DNA of 64,000 bases from Osedax fenrisi. Its lineage: Eukaryota > Annelida > Polychaeta > Sabellida > Siboglinidae. Below, piece by piece: positions 25,162 to 36,315 of the stretch; positions within the stretch are counted from its first letter, which is position 1, and each line of letters starts with the position of its first letter. The DNA lies in NCBI GenBank assembly GCA_964019155.1, contig OZ025240.1, positions 33,512,007 to 33,576,006 of the forward strand, written 5' to 3'. The position numbers and the translations under genes were made by a program. The notes under the pieces were generated by a model. The model was not told the DNA's origin. It saw only the letters and a list, made by a program, of their open reading frames with translations, and did no database searches.

Positions 25162-27575
25162 AAATTCTATAGAATAAAGTTCAACGCTAATATATATTAG
25201 ACGTATCGTGCCTATAATATACTAATAATAATAACAATACTAATAATAAGTACAGTAATAGTAATATGTATTTAGTTAATGACGATATGAAGTGAATATA
25301 AATGTAGTATACTTATACGTTAATGTGTACTTATAACAGTCACGTCATCACTACTAATATAACAATGAGTCACTGCACGCATGCGTAACATACATTATCT
25401 GTGGTATTAGTGTAACTACGTATCTTAATAATTATACAATATCATATAGACTATTATAGTTTATCATATTATTATATAGACTATAATCACGATGATATTG
25501 GTATTATTTACACTATAATGGTATGGTTATGTTGATATGTCTACAGGATTTACACTATAATGGTATGGTTATGTTGATATGTCTACAGGATTTACACTAT
25601 AATGGTATGGTTATGTTGATATGTCTACAGGATTTACACTATAATGGTATGGTTATGTTGATATGTCTACAGGATTTACACTATAATGGTATGGTTATGT
25701 TGATATGTCTACAGGATTTACACTATAATGGTATGGTTATGTTGATATGTCTACAGGATTTACACTATAATGGTATGGTTATGTTGATATGTCTACAGGA
25801 TTTACACTATAATGGTATGGTTATGTTGATATGTCTACAGGATTTACACTATAATTGTATGGTTATGTTGATATGTCTACAGGATTTACACTATAATGGT
25901 ATGGTTATGTTGATATGTCTACAGGATTTACACTATAATGGTATGGTTATGTTGATATGTCTACAGGATTTACACTATAATGGTATGGTTATGTTGATAT
26001 GTCTACAGGATTTACACTATAATTGTATGGTTATGTTGATATGTCTACAGGATTTACACTATAATGGTATGGTTATGTTGATATGTCTACAGGATTTACA
26101 CTATAATGGTATGGTTATGTTGATATGTCTACAGGATTTACACTATAATGGTATGGTTATGTTGATATGTCTACATGATTTGTACGGTGGCATAGTTACC
26201 TTGAATGGTTCGTTTGAAGAAAGCCTTGCAAGCCTCGCAGGAAGCCACCCCGTAATGGTAACCGGAAGCCACATCGCCGCACACCATGCATATCCGCTGC
26301 GGGAGGTCGTCCTCCTTTACTTCCGGTATACGTGGTGACGTCACTCGACTGGTGGCGGCGGGGGCGGAACTGCGGGGGGAGGGGTAACCAGTGTTAGTCG
26401 GGCAGTTTAGCGAATTTATGACAGCATACTATGACAGTATACTATGAGAGTATACTATAACATCATACTATGACAGAATACTATGAATAGTATAATATTA
26501 CAGCATACTATTACAGCATACTAAAGCTGAGATTTAGCGAATATTCACTCGAAAAATGGTTTTAATGAACATTACGAATATTCATAAACATTTAAAATAT
26601 TCGATCTATAAAAAACGGCGATTATTATTTGCGACTAAAAATTCGCGCTACATTCGCGCTTTATGCTGTTTTAAACGCAAACATTTAATTTTCAATTAGA
26701 AAAAAATTTAAAGTATATTTTAATAAAACCGGGCTATTATTCTCAGATAAAATTAGCCAATCAGAGTGAGCTAATACGTGGCTTATATGAAGGAGTGTCT
26801 TATATGCATACAATTAAAAAGTAGTTTGCCACTATATCGTAATTATTGTTAATCGAAAGATGAGATTATGACCTTTACGACTATGATGACCTTTAAGACT
26901 TTAAGACGATTATATATCGCGTAAACAACAACAACAGAACAACACGAATAATTAGTTATCGTAATGCTATTTGCATAGACAAACATCCGTAAACTCACGT
27001 ACACGAGTTTAAAGATCAAACGCTAGTAATTAGTCACCACCGCGTGGTAATTAGTGCAACGATAATACAATTAATAACACAATCACAATAGATATCGTAA
27101 TATATCATAAAAACAAGGTATATAATGGCGATACTGTTTACAGTGTGCGGATACAGTATACTGTGTACGTTATAGCGGCTACATATTAACAGTGTCGTTA
27201 TATACAGGTGAGTTATGTTTACATTACTGGTTGCATTTATTATAAGGTTTTATTATCACCAGGTCTGGTAGACGAAGTCTGGTTGGTGACATACATAGAC
27301 TCTAACGGCTCCTTGCTTAACAACTACACATATTTGTTAACATATATATTTATAATTTTAATTTATACCTATAGGTAGTATTATTTAATACCTATTTAAT
27401 ATTAAAATAATACAATGTAATCACCAACATATAATGTATTATGTAGATTCTAATAAATACGGGGTTTAGGTTTTGTAAGTAGCATTTATAATAACATAAA
27501 GTTAGTTACAAATAAAAGATAACATTTAAAGGTACATTTTGTTAACACATAAATACCGACTCACATAAGTATAAC

Positions 27576-27616
<41 letters not shown>

Positions 27617-27986
27617 GTGTGTGTGTTTCTAACGTATCCATAGCAGCGGTGTTATAAGCCCCTAGTATGATGTCTCTGTCATCAATCGTAGTCTTGTGAA
27701 GCATTGCCGACCCGTTACCGCGCATGCCCTCTGACATAACAGATGTTGCGTAATCGTCAATAGAACTTCCGGAAAAGCACTGCGTGCCCGACTCCTGGCG
27801 GATAAGTGGCGTACTATTGTATTCACGCATGCGTGCGTGGCGGGGGATTTAATGCTATCGTTCGGGTTTTTACAGTTAACTGTTTTTGATATAAATAGTT
27901 ATATTGGTGAAATAGTTTAAGTTGAAATATTAATAATTTGATTTATTGGCATAGCAACAAATATATAGCATATATGCATATATATA

Positions 27987-28061
<75 letters not shown>

Positions 28062-28545
28062 GACCTCGCATATAACATATTTTATAAATATATATATTTG
28101 TATTCGAAAAAAGAGGATACAATTTACATACTATTCTTTTCCTATTAGTCGAGGGAAGGTATAAAGATACGAGAAGCTATATCCATAGCATCACTAGAAT
28201 TATACGGCATAGATGGGGAGGTACCAATATAATGTACATCTATAGATATCTCTCTTATGAATGCTTACAACTCAAGATCAACATGAATACATACTAAATA
28301 TACGGCACGAACCGCGCAATACCTGTTAGGTTGCTGCAGCTTAACAATAGTGATACAACCCCTATTGTATACAGACTATATACAAACTCTATTGTAGTCT
28401 GTTGACAATACACTAATGTGTTACCGTGCCATTACTATTATGATGTAATAGTTCATATTGTTTGATATCGTATACTATTTAAACGCAGGTTATTTTAATT
28501 TAATATAGTTGACTGCCTTTATATATGATTAAATATAAACTAATG

Positions 28546-28586
<41 letters not shown>

Positions 28587-30422
28587 TATACATAAATTAT
28601 TATTATATACATAAATATATGTATATAAAAATACTATCAATAGATACATAAAGTTATTAATTTATGATCCGTTTTAATCTATAAATAGAATGACGACTCA
28701 TAAATATGTGAGGCGTGCACTTACAAAACAATAAATTAACATAGTTATTAAACAACGTACAGCGCATAGCGGATCGTAAATTAAAAACGCTGCGGGTCCG
28801 AACCTATGTTATTACACACGAGCAGCGTGAGGTCGCACGCGTGAAGGCGCACTACTAGACGTATGTGTACAGTGTGCAGTGTACGCGCTCGCTCGCTCGA
28901 CCAATGAGTTACGTCAAGGTCGAGCGCACATTGTTCAAGGTCGAGCGCACACTATTCAAGGGCGTATACGAGCGAACCGAGCGCAAGCATTCAAGGGCGT
29001 TAAGAAAAGCGATCTTCAATGTAAGCGCGACTCGGGGAAACCATATGCCCGTATATGGGTATGCAATATACACGTATTTAGTAATGATTACATGTCTTCG
29101 TTATATATAGAGGAGCCCTTTAAGAATATATGTATATACAATTATAATGATATATATATATTTATATACATATATATATGCTTATAACGATACTCGTTGT
29201 TAACGAATACATCATTACACACGTCAGCTAAGAGGAGCCTGCAAAAGTCATGTGTGCATGTATGTAATACATTTATCTCTCGGACATATATTACATAATC
29301 ATATACAGAAACTGCAGCTTACCGAAGAGACTCGAAGGGACCGACATCATGTATCCGATATATCGAATGATTCGTACACGCATGTAAATAGGTATACACA
29401 TAATCTAGCATTTGTAATAGGTATTTAGTTATCGGGCTTCTTACTGTTCGCCGAACAGTGTTCGGCAGTTTAATCTATTTATAGAAGTTCCATTCTTATA
29501 CATTCATTATGTATTATACATGCACACATGTAAGTCATTTGACACATATATATGTAAAGGTACTTATTATTTAATATTGTATTTATGAAATAATCCCAGG
29601 AATATTATTAATAATTAATATAAGTATGCATAGAGTTGTTATATATTCTGTATAAATAAAGCTACACCTTTTGGTTATCAATACATAATTGAAAGAATTC
29701 TTCAAATGATGATATATGATCTTATAGGATGCAATACCATTGATATTGTTAAATTATTAAAAAAAATTAATTACATTACGATGTTATAACAATAATGTAA
29801 TTATACTTGTAAAACACCCACACCCACACCCACACCCACACCAACACCCACACCCACACACACACACGCATGTATGCATTGTTCTAGATGGGTCGTATAA
29901 CGTCGCTACATTGTTTACATAATATCACGTGGCTTGTTATAGGAGGTTGCTAATGCTACCCGTGTGAACACTTAATGTAGTATACTATAGTAATGAACTA
30001 TAGTGTTATACTATAGTGCAATACCACGGAGTACTACTTGTCAACACTCCCTGGGTATACTATATATATAGATTTAATTATTACATATATATATAAATAG
30101 GTCTATATATAAGTTACGTATACTATATTATATATATCTACTTAATATATTTATAAATATAGAACAATAACTTATTATAATATTATACTAACATCATTGT
30201 CGTGTATGTAAAGATGAGCTTCGTTGATAGTCGTCTGTATTGAATAAGGATATGTGAGACAATGCCGAGACTATAACTTTATACTTTATACTATACAGTG
30301 TATAGTATACAGTGTATACTATACTAACTATATATTATATAATTAGAGGATATGTAACTAACCCTGAGTTGTTCGTTAGTCTCTAGCTTAACATCGGCTG
30401 TGGCTGTGGCGATGTAAGACAT
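18745..30422 (-). CDS. ERR: Estrogen-related receptor (NR3B-type nuclear receptor), ten coding exons
   Basis: Nuclear transcription factor binding TCAAGGTCA-type sites as monomer or dimer. Exons 5'->3': 30422-30363, 27794-27634, 26369-26200, 24936-24820, 24442-24395, 23757-23596, 22483-22331, 21532-21419, 20502-20345, 18846-18745; 1245 bp, 414 aa, phases all consistent. Seen: N-terminal VKLE (sumoylation-like); zinc finger 1 CMVCGDVASGYHYG with P-box CEACKAF; finger 2 with CEITKRRRK and CRFQKCL; A-box GVRKDRGRGG; LBD start EPEKVYAMPD; the DLADRELVATIGWAKQVP helix; LSLSDQMVLLQSTWLDI; HEEYAFMKAMLLLNP; and AF-2 helix LLSEMLDY before TAG. The P-box and LBD order identify ERR rather than ER or RXR. 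Least certain are the donor at 24394 (weak GTTTCA, chosen by phase) and the first exon choice. An alternative start is Met at 27830 (MREYNST...), with an in-frame stop just upstream. Confidence 0.94.
18972..19840. repeat. Tandem duplication of a ~390-bp unit in the last ERR intron
   Basis: Two units start near 18972 and 19365 (ACATATATGTATGTATAAGG), plus a third partial from about 19774. Each holds two copies of a segment with AATACTGGCCGGCTTATAATA and GGGTCATTACGG (near 19115, 19291, 19515, 19665), joined by (AT)n tracts of different length. Confidence 0.8.
20515..20612. repeat. Short repeat forming an ERR splice-acceptor tract
   Basis: Three imperfect units around TATAGGGGTCAACGGGAGG directly next to the exon starting at 20502. 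On the gene strand they read CCCGTTGACCCCTATAA, supplying the pyrimidine-rich stretch before CTCTACAG|. Confidence 0.6.
20737..21317. mobile_element. Inverted-repeat element with GAACGGRGTAGTG ends in ERR intron
   Basis: Left GGGACGGAACGGGGTAGTGACCGATA and right TATCGGCCACTACTCCGTTCTCTCCCC are inverted. The core CGGAGTAGTGG recurs inside on the plus strand near 20764 and inverted at about 21101. About 580 bp with no ORF. Flanks are AT-rich, so the target duplication is unclear. Confidence 0.55.
21730..21800. repeat. Imperfect (ATC)n microsatellite
   Basis: Trinucleotide ATC/ATT repeats in the ERR intron between exons ending 21532 and starting 22331; they produce an Asp-rich frame on the minus strand that is not a gene. 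Confidence 0.85.
23190..23330. repeat. Compound (CA)n(TA)n(TG)n microsatellite
   Basis: CA-rich units, then about 36 bp of TA, then TG-rich units, so the tract is self-complementary and could form a hairpin. Confidence 0.9.
24471..24549. repeat. (AT)n microsatellite beside ERR A-box exon
   Basis: About 80 bp of pure TA in the intron about 30 bp upstream (gene strand) of the ERR exon at 24442. Confidence 0.95.
25507..26179. repeat. 42-bp minisatellite, about 16 copies, in ERR intron
   Basis: Near-identical units of 42 bp (GGTATGGTTATGTTGATATG plus TCTACAGGATTTACACTATAAT). It ends about 20 bp from the donor of the first zinc-finger exon. Two units carry the same G-to-T change (AATTGTATGG) four units apart, which indicates block duplication. 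Because 42 is divisible by three the plus strand stays open as a 14-residue repeat, but no gene is inferred. Confidence 0.95.
26370..27633 (-). other. ERR intron before the DNA-binding-domain exon
   Basis: 26400-26530 repeats ACTATGACAG/TACTATGA words. 26600-26680 has CG-containing words (ATTCGCG). 27570-27615 is a (TA)n tract just past the donor. No exon seen. Confidence 0.5.
27634..27854 (-). CDS. ERR: ERR N-terminal exon with alternative start codon
   Basis: GC-richer exon ending ATGGATAC|GTTAGA (phase 2), which joins the DNA-binding-domain exon at 26369 in phase. Two ways in are visible: acceptor CCAG|GAG at 27794 for the distal first exon, or acceptor GATAG| at 27854 giving a leader and Met at 27830-27828 (MREYNSTPLIRQ...). 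An in-frame TAA precedes that Met. The encoded region is Ser/Met/Asp-rich and disordered-looking, as expected for an ERR N-terminus. Confidence 0.75.
27962..28060. repeat. (AT)n microsatellite in ERR 5' intron
   Basis: Two TA runs broken by GTATAT and TAAATA. A further TA run lies at 28549-28583. Confidence 0.9.
28725..29005 (-). promoter_or_regulatory. Candidate second ERR promoter (P2) with ERR-element array
   Basis: A CpG-rich block containing TCAAGGTCG at 28914 and 28935, then TCAAGGGCG at 28956 and 28991. The first three starts are exactly 21 bp apart. These are one or two bases from the ERR element TCAAGGTCA. A CCAAT (ATTGG on the minus strand) lies near 28900, and a consensus donor GTAAGT with exon end 28725 follows on the minus strand. 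It looks like a promoter plus non-coding first exon feeding the exon at 27854. Open frames across it are short and unlike any protein. Confidence 0.45.
29325..29400 (-). other. Possible further alternative first exon of ERR
   Basis: A minus-strand segment reading Met-Met-Ser-Val-Pro-Ser-Ser-Leu-Phe and ending at a strong donor TTCG|GTAAGC (exon end 29336). Its phase 1 does not match the coding acceptors at 27794 or 26369. If used, it is more likely an untranslated leader spliced to 27854. Weakly supported. Confidence 0.25.
29817..29872. repeat. (CCCACA)n then (CA)n microsatellite
   Basis: About seven CACCCA hexamers with one CACCAA variant, then CA repeats. Between the presumed ERR promoters. 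Confidence 0.9.
30363..30422 (-). CDS. ERR: ERR coding exon 1 (distal first exon)
   Basis: Twenty codons beginning MSYIATATADVKLETNEQ, ATG at 30422-30420 with A at -3, ending at donor AGG|GTTAGT in phase 0. A phase-0 acceptor (CGCCAG|GAG, 27794) lies in the next exon. VKLE matches the psi-K-x-E sumoylation motif that vertebrate ERRs carry in their N-terminus. Assignment to ERR is inferred from phase, strand and the promoter just upstream. Confidence 0.7.
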
Positions 30423-30511
30423 GTTCTCGACGTTATCGACTGTCTCCTAATGACCTTCGCATGGTCACCTTCGGGGACCGCGCACACGCACGCACGCACG
30501 CACGCACGCAT
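30383..30511 (-). other. Upstream ORF overlapping the ERR start codon
   Basis: An ATG at 30511-30509 (G at -3) opens a 42-codon frame that runs through the (GCGT)n repeat and past the ERR start at 30422, stopping at TAG 30385-30383 in another frame. Because the repeat unit is 4 bp, length changes would alter this frame relative to the main one. Functional only if transcription starts upstream, which the TATA position predicts. Confidence 0.4.
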
Positions 30512-30620
30512 CTCTCTAGCGCGAGTGTTCACTCGACCGTGACGCAGCATCTCGCGAGATCGCGCGCTCTTTTATAGCCCATCTCGCGAACGACTTTTAA
30601 CCGCGCCGCTCGCTGTCTAT

Positions 30621-30779
30621 AGAGCTAAATATAGATACGTCGTAAATATGCTACAATGTATACAATGTGTACACAAAGTATCGGACCCCGAAAGCACATA
30701 AATATAATATGTTAGGCGGTAATACGATCAGTGAATTACGTTACTTAACTGGTACGCATACTCTATAGATTCGATTTAA

Positions 30780-30822
<43 letters not shown>

Positions 30823-32726
30823 AACTACATTATTTTAATCATATAAATATATTATTACTGAATATAATTATGTTATGAAATTTAAATATTTTACATAATA
30901 CAGTTGTATATATATTTGTATTTCAAATGCACGAACGGATTACTTTTTGTAGAGAATGATAAACAACAGATCCTATTTCAAATCGGTTATTATTTCTAAA
31001 AGAACGTCAATACTATAGGCTATACTATTAAATGTAAACTCATTATTATATAGTCATATACAACTATAAAGGTAATTTAAATACACACAAATATATCATG
31101 ATAAAAGGGCTATAACATTATTATTTAAATATACAATTATATAGTATAATATATAATAATATATTATTAACTTAATTTAATTAAAAACTAATTTAACTTA
31201 AAACTATAGTTATTAGTAATAAGTTATTACTACAATTATAATCGTTAGCAATTACGATTAAATTATAATATTATATAGGTATACCTAACTACCTATCTTA
31301 TACAATTGTAATGTAATTATAATGTCTAACTTTGGACTGATAACACACCATCATGCGCATATATACACGATCACACATACACACATACATTAACATATAA
31401 AATCGAACACATGAATATATATATATATATATATATATATACCATAGGGAGTTGCCATAGTATAACTATTATATATAATTCAATTATAAATGCATTTGTA
31501 TTAATGGTTTTGATATGACGGGTAAACTAGGGTGACAACTGAGCGCCCTCTGGTATCGTGACGAGCATATTTAATAATTGCACGATCATTATGCACGATT
31601 ATTATGATATTTGTAATATGAAAGTGTATTTTTTATTAGATATACATTAGACATGAATTAGAATATATAGAATCGTTTTTATAATAATTTTACAAGCACC
31701 CTAAATATTCTAAATACCAACACCACAATAATCATAAATATATATAACACGTGTGACTTAATAGAGCAATTAATTTGTATTTATCTGAAATTAATAAATA
31801 TAATTGAAATTGCATGTATTTATACTTAGTTACATATCGTATCATGTACATGTTTACATATCCTATTAATAATATATTTAATAAAAAGTGAATTATGTAA
31901 TAAATAATACCACGATTACCATGATAATATATATCCGTAGTAGCATACAACTTGTATAGTATGTAATACTATACTATGTGTGATATTTCATTCAAGAAAC
32001 GGAATTACATTAATACAACTAGGGGTATATAACCTATAAACTTAATCCATCTACACATAACAATCAAATCCAAATTAAATATTAATAAACAACTATAAAT
32101 AACCTTACTTACTAATGACGCTGTACCATGTCTAAATAATGGATGTCCATATCAGTAGCCTATGATATCGCTATACTTTAATCTCATATTTTCTCGTTTT
32201 ATTGCGAAAATTGTTTTCTACCACTCTACCTTATCATACCCCTTCAACCCCTATACTATTATTTACATAACATACCACTAATATCGCGTCAAGTACACAT
32301 CATATGCTGTATTACTGCCAATTCTAATAACGCCATATCTAGCTTGATGTCTTCGTCATTCGTACATTTCTGATATAAGAACATTCATATATTTGTGGTA
32401 ACCTCATACATTCCTCCAACCATGTCCACCTTAATCCACACCCAATTACTATATCTATCTAATAACACTACAAAAAAAATCCTATGATTTCCATTAATCT
32501 ACAAATAATAACTACTATAGTATATATATATATATATATGCATATATGCCTATAGGAATTGCCTTATATATAATCTAATAATAATACAAACAAAATAATT
32601 TCATCTCCAAACTATTCACTTATCTACACATTCAGCCTATTTCTATTTCAAATACTATCTTTACTTTATATCTGAAATGTTATTTTGTCTAAATACGACT
32701 TTATAAAAGGAAACTCCATTCTATGA
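30621..32726. other. Intergenic DNA upstream of ERR, no gene seen
   Basis: AT-rich with TA runs at 30786-30819, 31414-31441 and 32519-32540. 31520-31565 has a slightly GC-rich patch ending GCGCCCTCTGG. 32100-32470 is pyrimidine-rich on the plus strand without an ORF. Confidence 0.4.
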
Positions 32727-34842
32727 ATATTATTATTATTATTAAATTTTATTAAAACACTTTTTAAACGGAAAAGAAACGTTAACAAAGGTGTGCGCAT
32801 TCATACAAAATATGTGATTAAATGGATAAAATAAATGATGGAAAATAAATAATGGTTAAATGTATCATTCATAAGGTGAGAAAAGGTGAGTTTTTAATTC
32901 TCTCTTGAATTCAGTTCTTTATGTGGTGCACCGCAGAATATCGGGAAGTTCGTTCCATGCCTTTACTCCATATTCGACGAATGAGCCAGTAGCCTATTAC
33001 TGTATGCTGGAACTTCTATAGACTTTACTCGGAATATGTGACGAGAACGGAGACTCCTATAGGAGTACATATATGTTGCTGAATTACGGATATTAACAGG
33101 CATACATAATCAGGTGTTCCATAGTGGATAGCCGCATGCATGAGTGTGCATAATTTGTACACGATTCGTTTCTTTACCGGTAGCCAATGTAGATAGCACA
33201 TTAATGATGTGATGCTGATATGGTTATTATCAGCTCTGTGTGGTATGTCGTAAATGATACGGACGGCATAACGCTGTAGTACTATAAGCGGCTTGAGTGT
33301 AGATATAGGTGAATGGCATAAAAGTGAATTTCAATAATCAAAAACCGAAATAACTAGTCTTGTCACTAACATTTTACAAGAAAAAAAGTTAAGACTTTTC
33401 CTATTTTTTTTTATACAATACAGTTGGTGGTTTATGTGCGTATTTTATGTGAAATAAATTTTTTCATATCAAGCGAATGGTCGAAAATTACACCGAGGTT
33501 AGTAATAAATGGTGATGATTTAATGGATGCCGGCAAACATAAAGGTGAATGGCAGTGGCTTACTGGTCTTATTCTGACTGATATAAATTATTTGAGTTTT
33601 TGTAGGGTTAATTTGCAACGAGTTAATCGTGAACCAGGTAATTCATTTTAGTATACAACTAGTTAGACGTGCATGTGCAGATATGTTGTCATGACTATTG
33701 GCCTGAGTATAAATTTGAAAGTCATCGGCGAACGTGTGGAACAATATCGTTGGGTGATTTAAGAATATTTTAAAAATTGGAGATAAGTAAATATTAAACA
33801 ATATCGGTCCGAGTACTGAGCCTTGGGGTACTCCGTGTATGTGGAGACGTAGTTTTTAGCATTCTGATCCAATTTGTACTTCACTGAATCTATTTTGTAT
33901 GATTTGTGTATGGATATCGCTTTGGTTCGGAAGCCGATAACAAATAATCTATTGATCAGTGCATCGTGATTTAATGTGTCGATTGCTGGAGACATATCTA
34001 GTAATACAAGAAGCGTCCCATGATTATTCATTTGAATATCGCTGACTACTTTGCAAAGTGCGGTTTCAGTGCTTTTGGATGGTGTGTATGCACTAATTGA
34101 TTTTTACAATTTCTACCTAGTAGATCACTGGCGAGTTTAAATAACTTTTTCTTATCTCTGCCGGCGTCTGTGATCGATTGAAGGTTGTAATTGGATCTTT
34201 TTTCTGTAACAGGTGATTATGTTGGCATTGTAATTGTCGGAATGATGTAAGGTTCTTGATGGTATTAGATTTGCGGTATTTTCGTTCGAAACTTCTAAGA
34301 TGTCATCTATTGTTCGAACATTCTTCATCGTACCATTCATGTTTATAACTTCAGTGATGTTTAGTGATTTCAATGGGGCGAATATAATTAATTGTTCGAT
34401 TAGACCTCAGTTTAATGTCTCAATTGAGTGGATGCCAGTTAGAGAGTGAGTTTGCAACGCTAACTTTAAATTTATCCATATCAATAGAAGATAGATTTGT
34501 ATAGCTGATATATTTCTTTGATTATGATGGTTTTGATGAATGTATTAAAAACGTAATAGCATAATGATCTGAGAAAATAATGTATTGCTCAAAGTCTGAT
34601 GCTATAGTATTATTTGTTCTAGTAATGATTTGATCGAGGATATTTCCACATGTATGTGTGGGAAAATCAATATGTTGTTTCAAATTGTTATTCTCCAATA
34701 GATCGAAATCAGTATTTGATGCCAGACTGATTTTGTTGACGTGTATGTTGAGGTATACGAGGATGATTGTATTTTGAGTTGTGTTTGGTGTTCTATGAAG
34801 CCGACTTTCTGAAGATACTTTCTGAAGATTCCCCACGGCCAT
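32727..34842 (-). pseudogene. L2-like LINE, decayed
   Basis: On the minus strand, in order: endonuclease C-terminus (FDLLENNNLKQHIDFPTHTCGNILDQIITR...FSDHYAITFLI, the SDH catalytic motif near 34560), a degraded linker, RT palm (GVPQGSVLGPILFNIYLSPIF...FADDFQIY, about 33730-33840), then a C-terminal LHWLPVKKRIVYKLC (about 33150-33200). The HTFADDFQIY form and LHWLP motif are typical of the L2 clade. It ends in an (AAT)n tail at 32727-32742. Several stops and frame changes; not functional. Confidence 0.8.
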
Positions 34843-34954
34843 ATACAGTATATTGTATATGCTCTACATAAAATAAACTGATAAATAAATTCAAATTCGT
34901 TATAAATTTACGTACGAATACATATTAGCTAGACCACTTACAAATAGTACCCAC

Positions 34955-36315
34955 TAGGGATGTAAATGATGCTCAAATCTAAAGCATGATGCAGTCTCAG
35001 TCTCGGTTACCCAAAGCATCGATGCAGTCTCAGTCTCGGACACCTAAAGCATGATGCAGTCTCAGTCTCGGTTACCCTAAGCATCGATGCAGTCTCAGTC
35101 TCGGTTACCCAAAGCATCGATGCAGTCTCAATACCTAAAGCATCGATTCAGTCTCAATGTAAATAACAATAGCATCGTTCAAGTCTCAGAATGGGTTACC
35201 TAAAGCATCGATGCAGTCTCAGTCTCTATAAAATGCATTGGTATTAACTCATGCTTATTAAAGGCATCATTCAAGTGTTAGTCTCAGTTTTCATAAATTC
35301 AATATAGTTTCAGTGTCAGTTACCTGAATAATTGTTTTGTATATCAAATGAAAATAATTTCATTACAATACAAACTATCAGATAAGTATCATAAATAACT
35401 ATCAGGAGTGTTAATTGATAAGAATCTGAATATGTTCTTAAACACAAAAATTCAAATCAGGAAACTATCAATTGCATACTATTAGAATTATAAAAACAAA
35501 TATAAATTGTAATAGGTGTACTACATGTAAACTACATGTAAATTGCTAAATCATTTCTTTATTGGACTATTGTAAGTTACAATTTGTAACATACTTTTAA
35601 TTAATTTACCTCCTTATCAGTTAATGCCATTAAATAAAATAATTCGATCGTCATTCGCGTAATATATAAATTAACACCAAGATCAATAGACGATCAGTAT
35701 AACTGAACTGATGCGACAACAACACCTACTATCAATTAATTTCCACATTATTTATAAATTACTGGTAAATACACATTTTGCATATCATCACAAGACACTA
35801 ACATACTTCGCGAAATTAATAAAGCCATATTCAAGTCTGAGAGTACAGAGAATACATAATCTACATCAAATTAAAAGCAACACAACAAAAGATTCGGTAC
35901 ACAACAGCAGATAATTTAGTATAGCGGCACCTATCGAGTGGAACAAGCTCGATATTTATTTAAGAACTTAATATTATGTCACATGAAATAGGAAACATTA
36001 ATAAAAATATGGATAAATATATCAAAATTATGTTTAAAATGTAACTTCCAAAAAGCATCATTTCGGCTCGATTATGTTTTGTAAGATTCTCATCTCGGCT
36101 CGGGATCGTTTGACTAGAGTCTCGGCTCGTTTGACTAAAGTCTCGGCTCGGCTTGGGCTCGTTTAGCTAAAGTCTCGGTTCGGCTCGGGCTCGTTTGGCT
36201 AGAGTCTCGGCTCGGCATGGGCTCGTTTTTTTTCCGAAAATGAAAGTCTCGGCTCGGCATCAAAAACCAATAGTCTCGGCTCGGCATCAAAAGCTCGGCA
36301 TCATTTACATCCCTA
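34955..36315. mobile_element. hAT-type DNA transposon, non-autonomous, 8-bp TSD
   Basis: Perfect 18-bp inverted ends TAGGGATGTAAATGATGC, flanked by identical GTACCCAC (34947-34954 and 36316-36323). The left subterminal part (34975-35230) repeats a ~33-bp unit with GATGCAGTCTCAGTCTCGG. The right (36060-36300) repeats AGTCTCGGCTCGG units. No transposase frame. The middle holds an L2-type LINE scrap. Confidence 0.92.
35690..35975 (+). pseudogene. L2-like LINE C-terminal fragment inside the hAT element
   Basis: The plus-strand frame reads SINFHIIYKLLVNTHF...YFAKLIKPYSS then, after a stop, FSIAAPIEWNKLDIYLRT. This is the usual C-terminal pattern of L2/CR1 LINE proteins (FSVAAPKLWNSLP...LR). Short and broken. 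Confidence 0.6.

Larger units (their letters stand above)
30363..30620 (-). promoter_or_regulatory. ERR: CpG-rich TATA promoter of ERR (P1) and 5' leader
   Basis: A sharp GC/CpG-rich island in AT-rich DNA directly upstream of the first ERR exon. On the minus strand it has CTATAAAAGA (TATAAAAG at 30576-30569), then the palindrome TCTCGCGAGA at 30559-30550, about where initiation would fall (roughly 30535-30550, inferred). A (GCGT)n repeat lies in the leader at 30510-30481. TCTCGCGAGA is a known CpG-promoter motif in animals. Confidence 0.6.

Noticed and set aside
25523..26338. 271-codon frame of perfect 14-residue repeats as a repeat protein
   Set aside because: It is the 42-bp minisatellite read in an open frame inside an ERR intron on the opposite strand; it then runs antisense through an ERR exon.
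28865..29187. Plus-strand frames of 81 and 102 codons
   Set aside because: They are open because of the 21-bp ERR-element repeats (divisible by three); promoter-like features explain the block better.
29817..29872. (CCCACA)n as interstitial telomere
   Set aside because: It is not the animal TTAGGG repeat and grades into ordinary (CA)n.
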